Below are positions 7,034 through 14,980 of a stretch of DNA of 64,000 nt, in pieces (within the stretch, counting starts at the first letter, position 1; each line of letters begins with the position of its first letter). Origin of the DNA: Streptomyces sp. CB02959 (GTDB lineage: Bacteria; Actinomycetota; Actinomycetes; Streptomycetales; Streptomycetaceae); assembly GCF_002803155.1 (NCBI RefSeq), contig NZ_NNBP01000008.1, forward strand, positions 62,001-126,000. Reading direction: 5' to 3'. The notes below the pieces were generated by a model, which ran no database searches, was not told where the DNA came from, and saw only the letters and a program-made list of their open reading frames with translations. Position numbers and translations under genes: made by a program.

Positions 7034-8235
7034 TGGACCGGCCGACCGATGACTACGGCGCGCGGCCGCCGGACCCCGCGCGGCTCGACCCCGGAGTGCT
7101 CGGCGCCCTGCTGGCCCGGCACGGCTGGCGGCGCCGGAGCGGCGCGGCCGGCCGCTACGCCCGCTGGACCCCGCCGGACGGATCGGGCGGCACCAGCCTG
7201 CTGGTGCCCCACGACCGTCGATTTCCGGACAGCGCCGAGCTGCTGGCCGAGGCGCTGGCCGCGCTGGAGCGGAGCGCCGCGCCCTCGGCCCGCGAGGTGC
7301 TGGTCGGCCTCGCGGTGCCCAGCGACGAGGTGCGCTGGGAGCGCGAGGTCCCCGACGGCGGCCCCGGCAGCGCGTACTGGGTGGCGCAGGAGCGGTTGCG
7401 GGCGGCGGCCCGCGCCCTGCTGACCGCCGGCGCGCTGGGCAGCTACTCCCGGGCCGGTTATTACGGGGCCCGGCACCAGCGGCGGGCCGAGGGGTTCCTG
7501 GGCGAGGTGCTGGTCGGCCCGGTCCCGGTCGGTCGGCACCTGGCCGCGTTCGTCCCCGTACGGGCCGGGCGGGGAGTGGTCGCCGGGCTCCAGCGGGCGC
7601 TGCACGCGGCCCGGGACGCCACCGACTACCAGCGGGCCACCGGCGGCATGGAGGCGTTCGACGCGGCGGTCGGGTTGGGCGTCTGCCACGAGCTGGTGCA
7701 GGCGCTGATCGCGCTGGTGCGGGACGCGGAGGGGGTGCGGATCACCATCGCCTGGTCGCCCGAAGCCGGCGCCCCGGCCGGCTTCGCGGCCCGCCCCGAA
7801 CCGGTCGAGTTCTCGCCCGGTGACCTGCCCGCCCTCCACCAGGCGGCGCAGCGCTACGTCCGTGCCGAGCCGTCGCTGCCGGTGCGGGTGACCGGCACCG
7901 TCGTACGGCTGCGCCGGGAGCGGCCGGACGGCCCGGGGTCGGTGCGGCTGCGGGTGATCACCGGGGCCGACGTGGGCCAGGTGCGGGCGGCCCTGGCGGC
8001 GGAGGACTACCGGATCGCCGGGCACGCGCACCTGGCCGGGCTGCCGATCCGGGTCAGCGGCCGGCTGGAGAGCAGGGGCGGTTTCCGGCGGATCACCGGC
8101 GGCCGGGACGTCACCCCCGTACAGGTCGATCCGGCCGACCGGGACCGGCTGCTGAAGGCGCTCCGGGAGGAGTCCGGGGGCGGCGGATTCGACGAGGGCG
8201 ACGCGGCGTGCGACGGGGCGCCGGCGGACGCCTGA
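7033..8235 (+). CDS. Conserved unknown protein, possible OB-like C-terminal domain, partner of DUF4365
   Basis: 400 residues with no signal peptide or membrane segment. The N-terminal two thirds (VLGALLARHGWRRRSG, LLVPHDRRFPDSAELLAEAL, then a helical central part) match no family I can name. Residues about 270-375 form a run of alternating strands (VRVTGTVVRLRRERPDG, SVRLRVITGADVGQVRAAL, IRVSGRLESRGGFRRI) that looks like an OB-type or similar beta-barrel nucleic-acid-binding fold. That is inference from pattern only. Translationally coupled to the DUF4365 gene by a one-base stop/start overlap. Divergence into thrS starts about 100 bases on. Function unknown. Confidence 0.7.
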   Translation: MDRPTDDYGARPPDPARLDPGVLGALLARHGWRRRSGAAGRYARWTPPDGSGGTSLLVPHDRRFPDSAELLAEALAALERSAAPSAREVLVGLAVPSDEVRWEREVPDGGPGSAYWVAQERLRAAARALLTAGALGSYSRAGYYGARHQRRAEGFLGEVLVGPVPVGRHLAAFVPVRAGRGVVAGLQRALHAARDATDYQRATGGMEAFDAAVGLGVCHELVQALIALVRDAEGVRITIAWSPEAGAPAGFAARPEPVEFSPGDLPALHQAAQRYVRAEPSLPVRVTGTVVRLRRERPDGPGSVRLRVITGADVGQVRAALAAEDYRIAGHAHLAGLPIRVSGRLESRGGFRRITGGRDVTPVQVDPADRDRLLKALREESGGGGFDEGDAACDGAPADA

Positions 8236-8337
8236 GGGGGCCGCCGGCAACCGTTTCGCGGTGCGGTCCTGCGGCTCGGTACGATTCGGGGGCGCAGCAA
8301 ACGCTGACGTGAGAGAGACATGAGTCAGGAGAGACCG

Positions 8338-10320
8338 GTGTCAGACGTCCGTGTGACCGTCCAACGCGATTCCGAGCGGGAAGAACGCGTGGTGACCACG
8401 GGCACTACGGCCGCCGACCTCTTCCAGGGCGAGCGCAGCATCGTGGCCGCACGGGTGGCCGGCGAGCTGAAGGACCTCGCCTACGAGCTGGCCGACGGCG
8501 ACGAGGTCGAGCCCGTCGAGATCACTTCCGACGACGGCCTGAACATCCTGCGGCACTCCACCGCGCACGTGATGGCCCAGGCCGTGCAGGAGCTCTTCCC
8601 GGAGGCCAAGCTCGGCATCGGCCCGCCGATCAAGGACGGCTTCTACTACGACTTCGACGTCGAGAAGCCCTTCCACCCGGACGATCTCAAGCGCATCGAG
8701 AAGAAGATGCAGGAGATCCAGAAGCGCGGCCAGAAGTTCTCCCGCCGCGTGGTGTCCGACGACGAGGCCCGCACAGAGCTGGCGGACGAGCCGTACAAGC
8801 TGGAGCTGATCGGCCTCAAGGGCTCCGCCGCGGACGCCGCCGAGGGCGCCTCCGCCGAGGTCGGTGCCGGTGAGCTGAGCATCTACGACAACCTCGACGC
8901 CAAGACCGGCGAGCTGTGCTGGAAGGACCTGTGCCGCGGGCCGCACCTGCCCAGCACCCGGAACATCCCGGTCTTCAAGCTGATGCGGTCGGCCGCCGCC
9001 TACTGGCGCGGCAGCGAGAAGAACCCGCAGCTGCAGCGCATCTACGGCACCGCCTGGCCGACCAAGGACGAGCTCAAGGCGCACCTCGACTTCCTCGTCG
9101 AGGCCGAGAAGCGCGACCACCGCAAGCTCGGTGCCGAGCTGGACCTGTTCTCCATCCCGGAGGAGCTGGGCTCCGGCCTCGCCGTCTTCCACCCCAAGGG
9201 CGGCGTCGTGCGCCGGGTGATGGAGGACTACTCCCGCAAGCGGCACGAGCTGTCGGACTACGAGTTCGTCAACACCCCGCACATCACCAAGGAAGCCCTC
9301 TTCGAGACCTCGGGGCACCTGCCGAACTACGGCGACGCGATGTTCCCGCCGCTGGAGTTCGACGGGCAGAACTACCGCCTCAAGGCGATGAACTGCCCCA
9401 TGCACAACCTGATCTTCAAGGCGCGCGGCCGGTCGTACCGCGAACTCCCGCTGCGGCTCTTCGAGTTCGGCACGGTCTACCGCTACGAGAAGTCGGGCGT
9501 CGTGCACGGCCTGACCCGCGCCCGCGGCTTCACCCAGGACGACTCGCACATCTACTGCACCAAGGAGCAGATGGCGGACGAGCTGGACAACCTGCTCACC
9601 TTCGTCCTCGACCTGCTGCGCGACTACGGCCTGGCCGACTTCGAGCTGGAACTGTCCACCCGCGACCCCGAGTCCGACAAGTTCATCGGCGAGGACGCGG
9701 AGTGGGAGGAGGCCACCGAGGCGCTGCGCCAGGCGGCCGAGAAGCAGGGGCTGCCGCTGGTGCCCGACCCGGGCGGCGCCGCGTTCTACGGGCCGAAGAT
9801 CTCGGTGCAGGCGAAGGACGCCATCGGCAGGTCCTGGCAGATGTCGACCATCCAGGTCGACTTCCAGCAGCCCGCCCGCTTCGGCCTGGAGTACACCGCG
9901 GCGGACGGCTCCAAGCAGCAGCCCGTCATGATCCACCGGGCGCTGTTCGGCTCGATCGAGCGGTTCTTCGCGGTGCTGCTGGAGCACTACGCGGGTGCCT
10001 TCCCGGCGTGGCTGGCCCCGGTGCAGGCGACCTGCATCCCGATCGGCGACGCCCACGTCCCGTACCTGGAGGAGTTCGCCGCGGAGGCGAAGGCCAAGGG
10101 GCTGCGGGTCGAGGTGGACTCCTCCTCGGACCGGATGCAGAAGAAGATCCGGAACGCGCAGAAGGCCAAGGTGCCGTTCATGATCCTCGCCGGTGACGAG
10201 GACATGGCCGCCGGGGCGGTGTCGTTCCGCTACCGCGACGGTTCGCAGGAGAACGGCATTCCGCGTGCTGAGGCGCTGGCCAAGCTCCTGGACGTGGTGG
10301 AGCGCCGCGTCCAGGTCTGA
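8338..10320 (+). CDS. thrS: Threonyl-tRNA synthetase
   Basis: Class II aminoacyl-tRNA synthetase, about 660 residues. Order: N-terminal TGS domain (SDVRVTVQRD to about 65), tRNA-SAD editing domain with LRHSTAHVMAQAVQE, catalytic core with RRVMEDYSRKRH, the zinc-ligand MNCPMHN, motif 2 around YRYEKSGVVHGLTRARGFTQ and motif 3 HRALFGSIERFFAVL, then the anticodon-binding domain. I start at the GTG (VSDVRV) because AGGAGAG lies just before it and the actinobacterial protein begins this way. An ATG six codons upstream (8320) is a real alternative. First gene of a cluster that in mycobacteria also runs thrS, HIT, pgsA, acyltransferase, pimA. Confidence 0.97.
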   Translation: MSDVRVTVQRDSEREERVVTTGTTAADLFQGERSIVAARVAGELKDLAYELADGDEVEPVEITSDDGLNILRHSTAHVMAQAVQELFPEAKLGIGPPIKDGFYYDFDVEKPFHPDDLKRIEKKMQEIQKRGQKFSRRVVSDDEARTELADEPYKLELIGLKGSAADAAEGASAEVGAGELSIYDNLDAKTGELCWKDLCRGPHLPSTRNIPVFKLMRSAAAYWRGSEKNPQLQRIYGTAWPTKDELKAHLDFLVEAEKRDHRKLGAELDLFSIPEELGSGLAVFHPKGGVVRRVMEDYSRKRHELSDYEFVNTPHITKEALFETSGHLPNYGDAMFPPLEFDGQNYRLKAMNCPMHNLIFKARGRSYRELPLRLFEFGTVYRYEKSGVVHGLTRARGFTQDDSHIYCTKEQMADELDNLLTFVLDLLRDYGLADFELELSTRDPESDKFIGEDAEWEEATEALRQAAEKQGLPLVPDPGGAAFYGPKISVQAKDAIGRSWQMSTIQVDFQQPARFGLEYTAADGSKQQPVMIHRALFGSIERFFAVLLEHYAGAFPAWLAPVQATCIPIGDAHVPYLEEFAAEAKAKGLRVEVDSSSDRMQKKIRNAQKAKVPFMILAGDEDMAAGAVSFRYRDGSQENGIPRAEALAKLLDVVERRVQV

Positions 10321-10334
10321 GGCAGCGGTTGTCA

Positions 10335-10363
10335 GAGGGGCGGTCCCATCGGGATCGCCCCTC
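10335..10363 (+). terminator. Short hairpin after thrS
   Basis: GAGGGGCG pairs with CGCCCCTC across a 13-base centre. No U-run follows and the HIT gene starts 28 bases later, so this may be an RNA processing or partial-termination element rather than a full terminator. Confidence 0.4.
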
Positions 10364-10391
10364 GCCGCTTCCCCCGTCGGCCGGGGAGAAT

Positions 10392-10949
10392 ATGCTTCGC
10401 AACATGACGAGTGAGCCGGAACAGCAGATCGGAGTCGGGACGCAGGATGCCTTCCAGCGCCTGTGGACGCCCCACCGGATGGCGTACATCCAGGGGGAGA
10501 ACAAGCCGAGCGGCCCGGGGTCCGAGGACGGCTGTCCGTTCTGCACCATTCCCTCGAAGTCGGACGAGGACGGTCTGGTGGTCGCCCGCGGTGAGCGGGT
10601 GTACGCGGTGCTGAACCTCTACCCGTACAACGGCGGGCACCTCATGGTCGTCCCGTTCCGCCATGTCGCCGACTACACCGACCTCGACGGGGCGGAGACC
10701 GCGGAGCTGGCGGACTTCACCAAGCGGGCGATGGCGGCGCTGCGCACCGCCTCCGGCGCACACGGTTTCAACATCGGGATGAACCAGGGCGCGGTCGCCG
10801 GTGCCGGTATCGCCGCCCACCTCCACCAGCACGTCGTCCCCCGCTGGGGCGGGGACACCAACTTCATGCCGGTGGTCGGGCACACCAAGGTGCTGCCCCA
10901 ACTCCTCGCCGACACCCGGGCGATGCTGGCCGCGGCCTGGCCGGCGTAG
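10392..10949 (+). CDS. HIT-domain protein, Ap4A phosphorylase-type
   Basis: 185 residues, histidine-triad nucleotide hydrolase/transferase. The triad is HLHQHVVPRW. Upstream are the family's CPFC pair, VLNLYPYNGGHLMVVPFRHV and GFNIGMNQGAVAGAG. Very close in pattern to mycobacterial Rv2613c, characterised as a diadenosine tetraphosphate phosphorylase, and in the same place after thrS. Likely role: phosphorolysis of Ap4A, a by-product of aminoacyl-tRNA synthetases, which suits the neighbour. Unlike that homologue it has a CPFC zinc-type pair. The ATG used lies close to GGGGAG. A second ATG four codons on (MTSEPEQ) is possible. Confidence 0.9.
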   Translation: MLRNMTSEPEQQIGVGTQDAFQRLWTPHRMAYIQGENKPSGPGSEDGCPFCTIPSKSDEDGLVVARGERVYAVLNLYPYNGGHLMVVPFRHVADYTDLDGAETAELADFTKRAMAALRTASGAHGFNIGMNQGAVAGAGIAAHLHQHVVPRWGGDTNFMPVVGHTKVLPQLLADTRAMLAAAWPA

Positions 10950-11038
10950 GCGTGCTGCGCGCCGGGTGAACGGGGCGACACGCACTCGGATGAATCGTAC
11001 ATATCACCTCGATTGGGAATTTTTGCCCCTCTAATGGG

Positions 11039-11845
11039 GTGGTGACTTCCCTAGATCGTCGCTCCGTGCTGCGCGCGGCCGCCTCGGCCGCGGCCGCCGG
11101 TGCGCTCACGACGGGCTGCGACCCGAAGCGGTCGGCGGACGCCTCCTCTTCCGCACCGGCCGCAGGCGGACCGAGCCCCCAGGGGACGGGGCGGTCCGCC
11201 CCAGCCCGGCACCCCGCCGCCCGGCCGCCGACCCGCGCGCCCGGCCTTCCCGTGGAGATCGAGCACGGGCCGCGGGACGGCCACGCGGTGGCGTTGACCT
11301 TCCACGGCCGGGGCGACCCCAAGCTGGCCGGGGCACTGCTGGGCGAGGCCGAGCGGGCCGGCGCCCGGATCACCGTGCTCGCCGTCGGCGACTGGCTCGA
11401 CGAGCAGCCCGCGATGGCCCGCCGGATCCTGGACGGCGGCCATGAGCTGGGCAACCACACCATGCACCACCGCAACATCTGTGCGCTGCCCGCCGATGCC
11501 GCGTACGCCGAGATCAGCCAGTGCGCCGACCGGCTGCGGAAGCTCACGGGAAGTATCGGCAGCTGGTTCCGCCCCTCGCAGACCCGGCGGGCCACCGGGC
11601 AGGTGATCCGGCTGGCCCGTCAGGCGGGCTATCCGCACGTCCTGTCGTACGACGTGGACTCCCTCGACGCGAACGACCCCGGCGCCCCGGCCGTCCAGCG
11701 CACGGTCCTGGACGGCGTCCGGCCGGGCTCGGTCGTCAGTCTCCACCTCGGGCACGCCGGCACGGTGGCCGCGCTGCCCCCGATCCTCGACGGCCTCCGC
11801 CGGCGCGGTCTGCGCGCGGTGACGACAACGGAGCTAGTGACCTGA
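11039..11845 (+). CDS. Secreted polysaccharide deacetylase-like lipoprotein with altered NodB motif
   Basis: 268 residues. The N-terminus has a twin-arginine signal (DRRSVLRAA) followed by a lipobox LTTGC (Cys27), so a Tat-exported lipoprotein is likely. The NodB fold is recognisable: strand VALTFHGRGDP, then GGHELGNHTMHH (the H-x3-H metal pair) and WFRPSQ. Motif 1, normally TFDDGP, reads TFHGRG, so the catalytic base and first metal aspartates are missing (H89, G90). It may be an inactive binder or use altered chemistry. Starts with two GTG codons and no evident Shine-Dalgarno. The upstream 50 bases are unusually A/T rich. One-base overlap with the next gene. Confidence 0.85.
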   Translation: MVTSLDRRSVLRAAASAAAAGALTTGCDPKRSADASSSAPAAGGPSPQGTGRSAPARHPAARPPTRAPGLPVEIEHGPRDGHAVALTFHGRGDPKLAGALLGEAERAGARITVLAVGDWLDEQPAMARRILDGGHELGNHTMHHRNICALPADAAYAEISQCADRLRKLTGSIGSWFRPSQTRRATGQVIRLARQAGYPHVLSYDVDSLDANDPGAPAVQRTVLDGVRPGSVVSLHLGHAGTVAALPPILDGLRRRGLRAVTTTELVT

Positions 11846-13056
11846 TGGCTGACCGGAACCGTACCCACCCCCGCCCGACCGGCTCCCGCCCCGCCCGTCC
11901 CACCCGCCGGGCCGCGCTGCTCGTCGCGGCCTGCGCCCTGGTGGCGGCGGGCTGCTCCGGAGGCGGGGAGCAGTCCGGCCCGGCCTCGCGGTCCGCCAGG
12001 CCCTCGCCCCACAAGGCCGTCGTCCAGGGCCTGCCGGGGATGCCGCCGGTGCTGGACGCACGCGACCTGTACGCCGCGGACCGGCCCAACCAGCTGGCGC
12101 CGCAGGTCAAGGACTTCCCGCCGCGGGTGTACGTGCCCAACACCGGCTCCGACACGGTGAGCGTCATCGACCCCAAGACGTACAAGGTGATCGAGACGAT
12201 CCCGGTGGGCGTGCAGCCGCAGCACGTGGTGCCGTCCTGGGACATGAAGACGCTGTGGGTCAACAACAACCGGGGGCACGACCTCACCCCGATCGACCCG
12301 GCCACCGGCAAGTCCGGCAAGCCGGTCAAGGTCCACGACCCGTACAACCTGTACTTCACGCCGGACGGGAAGTACGCGGTGGTGATGGCGTCGATGGACC
12401 GGCAGCTGGTGTTCCGGGACCCGCACACGATGGAGGTCCGCAAGACCGTCCCGGTCGACTGCGCGGGTGTCAACCACGCCGACTTCTCGCCGGACGGGAA
12501 GTACTTCATCGTCTCCTGCGAGTTCTCCGGTGAGCTGCTCAAGGTGGACACCGCGAAGATGGAGGTGACCGCCAAGCAGAAGCTGCCGTTCGAGGGGGCG
12601 ATGCCGCAGGACGTGAAGATCTCGCCGGACGGCAGGACCTGGTACATCGCCGACATGATGGCCGACGGTGTGTGGATCCTGGACGGCGACCACTTCGGCC
12701 GGCCGAAGCTGCTGCCGACCGGCAAGGGGACGCACGGGCTCTACGTCAGCCGCGACTCCCGCCACATGTACATCTCCAACCGCGGCGAGGGGTCCATCTC
12801 GCTGCTGGACTTCAAGACCGGCGAACTGGTCGACAAGTGGCACATCCGCGGCGGCGGCAGCCCGGACATGGGCGGGGTCTCGGCGGACGGCAACGTGCTG
12901 TGGCTGTCCGGGCGGTACAACTCCGAGGTCTACGCGCTCGACACGCACACCGGGAAGACCCTGGCGAAGATCCGGGTGGGCCTCGGGCCGCACGGGCTCG
13001 CGGTCTATCCGCAGCCGGGGCGGTACTCGCTGGGGCACACGGGGATCTTCCGCTAG
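11845..13056 (+). CDS. YVTN-type beta-propeller lipoprotein
   Basis: 403 residues with a lipoprotein signal (basic start, LLVAACALVAAGC) and then a seven-bladed-propeller-type repeat domain: VYVPNTGSDTVSVIDPKTY, LWVNNNRGHDLTPIDPATG, FSPDGKYFIVSC, ISPDGRTWYIADMM, MYISNRGEGSISLLD, LWLSGRYNSEVYALD. Such proteins act as surface scaffolds or ligand binders. No enzymatic motif is visible. The start ATG overlaps the stop of the deacetylase-like gene, so the two are made together and probably act together in the cell envelope. This pair is absent from the equivalent mycobacterial locus (known synteny), so it is a lineage-specific insertion between the HIT and pgsA genes. Confidence 0.88.
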   Translation: MADRNRTHPRPTGSRPARPTRRAALLVAACALVAAGCSGGGEQSGPASRSARPSPHKAVVQGLPGMPPVLDARDLYAADRPNQLAPQVKDFPPRVYVPNTGSDTVSVIDPKTYKVIETIPVGVQPQHVVPSWDMKTLWVNNNRGHDLTPIDPATGKSGKPVKVHDPYNLYFTPDGKYAVVMASMDRQLVFRDPHTMEVRKTVPVDCAGVNHADFSPDGKYFIVSCEFSGELLKVDTAKMEVTAKQKLPFEGAMPQDVKISPDGRTWYIADMMADGVWILDGDHFGRPKLLPTGKGTHGLYVSRDSRHMYISNRGEGSISLLDFKTGELVDKWHIRGGGSPDMGGVSADGNVLWLSGRYNSEVYALDTHTGKTLAKIRVGLGPHGLAVYPQPGRYSLGHTGIFR

Positions 13057-13081
13057 CCCCGGACCTCGTCCGGAACGCGGA

Positions 13082-13121
13082 ACGGGCGCGCGCCCGGCGG
13101 GGAAGCCGTGCGCGCGCCCGT
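13082..13121. terminator. Bidirectional hairpin terminator between convergent genes
   Basis: A perfect 12-bp stem (ACGGGCGCGCGC with GCGCGCGCCCGT) around a 16-base loop that itself can form a small CGGC/GCCG stem. It lies between two convergent genes and would serve both. No long U-run. Confidence 0.7.
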
Positions 13122-13137
13122 CCGTGCGGTGCGGGGC

Positions 13138-14808
13138 CTACGCGTTGTACTCGTCGACCTTGTGCGGTTCGGCGCTCTGGACCATGCCGCTGAGCACCAG
13201 GGAGCGGTTGTCGAAGCGCTCGACGTTGACGCCGTTCTCCTTGAGGACGTTCATCGCGGCGGCGTGCACGGCCCGCAGGACCGGGGTCGCGGCGCGCAGC
13301 GCGTCGTCGGCCATGAAGCGGTGGCGCCAGGGCTTGTCGGCCCAGACGTGCCGCAGGCCGAACGGCTCGGGGAGGGCGAGTTTGCCGCCGAGGAAGTCCA
13401 GGACCGGCGGGAACCACGTCAGCGGGGCGCGGGCGGCGAGCCGGACCACCTCCGACGGCCCGATCAGCGGCAGCGTATGGGTCTTGGTCTCCCAGAACCG
13501 GACGACCTTGGCGACCTCCTTGGTCTTGGGCTCCGGCTTGCCGGTGAACAGGGAGTTGACCGGGCCGAGGGCGTGGCCGCTGACCTCGATGCGGAGCGTC
13601 TCGTGGAGCACGGTGACGGTGATCATCAGCGTGATCACCAACTGGCCGTCCCACAGGACGAACTGGACGCCGAGGTAGTGCCGGTCGCCGCTGCCGAACT
13701 GCTGCTCGTTGCAGATCCGCGCTATCTCGTGGTCGCGGACCTCGTACCCGTCGACGTGGGCGCCCTCGGGGCGGGAGACGGCCTTGGCCTTCTCACCCAC
13801 CGGCGAGACGATCCAGTGGCGGACCGACGGCGGCTGCTTGAACCCGCCGGTGTGCAACGGGCTGCGCTCCAGCAGGCGCAGCCGGTCGTGGATCGCGCGG
13901 ATGACGTCCCAGCTGCGGAAGGGGTGGATGTCGGTGCCCTCTTGGGCCGGCCGGAGCTCCTCGGCGAGCTGCCAGCTGCCCCATCGGGTGCCCATCCCGA
14001 GTATGCCCTTGGGGCCGGCGTAGAAGACGACGTTGCTGCGCTGCTCGGCGGAGACCTTGGCGAGGTTGTGGCGGAGGGTCTCGGCGGAGGTGTGGTTGGG
14101 GTCCTGCGGCACCGCCTCGGGAATCTTCGCGGCGACGCCGCCGCCCTCCAGGAGCCCCTTCCACGCCTCCCGCAGGATCACCGCGGTCCGCTCGCAGACC
14201 TGCTTGGCCAGCCACCAGCCCACCACCGGGGCGACGAGCACGCCCCGGGCGTAGAGCGGCCAGAAGCCGGTGAACGGCAGCTTGACCATGAAGAACAGGC
14301 CGGCGCCGGCGAGCAGGGCCAGCAGCGCCCCGCCCAGCAGGGAGATGCCGTTGCCCTCGCCGTCCTTGGAGAACATCTTGCGGAGCTGGAAGGCGCCCAG
14401 CCAGAGCAGCACCCCGGGCAGGAAGAGCAGCCCGCACACCACCATCAGGATCGTCAGCCGGGTGTCGCGCTGCTTGCGGATGCGGGTGGCCGACAGGCAG
14501 TGCTCGACGACCGTCTGCGGCTCCGTGCCGAAGGACTGGATCAGCGGTTTGCGGCCGCCGCCGAGCATGCGCACCTGGACGGCGCGGGAGAACGCCTCGC
14601 CGAGGTCGGGCGCGAACAGCGACAGCTTGGGCTTCTTGATGTCGGAAGTGCCGGAATCGGAGTCGGCCTTGGAGATCTCGGCCAGCGGGGTGTCCCGGTA
14701 GGCAGCCGAGGCCAGGGCCTGGGTCGCCGCCGTCTGCCCGGCGCCGCCCGAGATGGGGACCTGCGCCCCCGGACTGAAGTCAAAGCCGTCTGCCACTACC
14801 GCCCCCAT
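13138..14808 (-). CDS. Large membrane protein of unknown function
   Basis: 556 residues. Residues 1-110 are soluble. A hydrophobic block follows: TILMVVCGLLFLPGVLLWLGAF, then LLGGALLALLAGAGLFFMV and VLVAPVVGWWLA, giving about three helices. The remaining roughly 370 residues are soluble and mixed alpha/beta, with another short hydrophobic strand set (YLGVQFVLWDGQLVITLMITVTV). No catalytic motif that I know is present. The frame and codon use are clearly those of a real gene, and I recognise it only as a conserved Streptomyces membrane protein. An adjacent GTG precedes the ATG used, and no clear ribosome-binding site is seen. Faces the propeller gene across a shared terminator. Confidence 0.8.
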   Translation of the reverse strand: MGAVVADGFDFSPGAQVPISGGAGQTAATQALASAAYRDTPLAEISKADSDSGTSDIKKPKLSLFAPDLGEAFSRAVQVRMLGGGRKPLIQSFGTEPQTVVEHCLSATRIRKQRDTRLTILMVVCGLLFLPGVLLWLGAFQLRKMFSKDGEGNGISLLGGALLALLAGAGLFFMVKLPFTGFWPLYARGVLVAPVVGWWLAKQVCERTAVILREAWKGLLEGGGVAAKIPEAVPQDPNHTSAETLRHNLAKVSAEQRSNVVFYAGPKGILGMGTRWGSWQLAEELRPAQEGTDIHPFRSWDVIRAIHDRLRLLERSPLHTGGFKQPPSVRHWIVSPVGEKAKAVSRPEGAHVDGYEVRDHEIARICNEQQFGSGDRHYLGVQFVLWDGQLVITLMITVTVLHETLRIEVSGHALGPVNSLFTGKPEPKTKEVAKVVRFWETKTHTLPLIGPSEVVRLAARAPLTWFPPVLDFLGGKLALPEPFGLRHVWADKPWRHRFMADDALRAATPVLRAVHAAAMNVLKENGVNVERFDNRSLVLSGMVQSAEPHKVDEYNA

Positions 14809-14980
14809 CACGCGCGTATCCGCTGATGCGCTCTACCCGACTACGCTTCCGCGCACACCTGCTGGGCCGACGTGCCGGCAGGTTGGCCCGGAACGCGCGG
14901 CTCAGCGGCCGAAGCCCCAGCGTACAGCCGCCGGCCCGGCCCAACAGGGCGGTCCGGGACGGCGGCTGACTTGCCGTTAA

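Noticed and set aside
8236..8337. T-box leader upstream of thrS (and likewise alaS, hisS)
   Set aside because: The leaders are about 100 bases or shorter and lack a T-box sequence or specifier stem. Actinobacterial T-boxes are known mainly for ileS.
8341..10056. Very long open frame antisense to thrS (571 codons), and similar long antisense frames across relA, alaS and secD
   Set aside because: In GC-rich DNA the reverse strand of a real gene stays open. The translations are low-complexity Val/Leu/Arg/Gly strings with no family motif, while the sense genes are unmistakable.
13138..14811. GTG at 14811 as start of the large membrane protein
   Set aside because: The next codon is ATG and neither has a ribosome-binding site. 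ATG is preferred, but the difference is one residue and unresolved.
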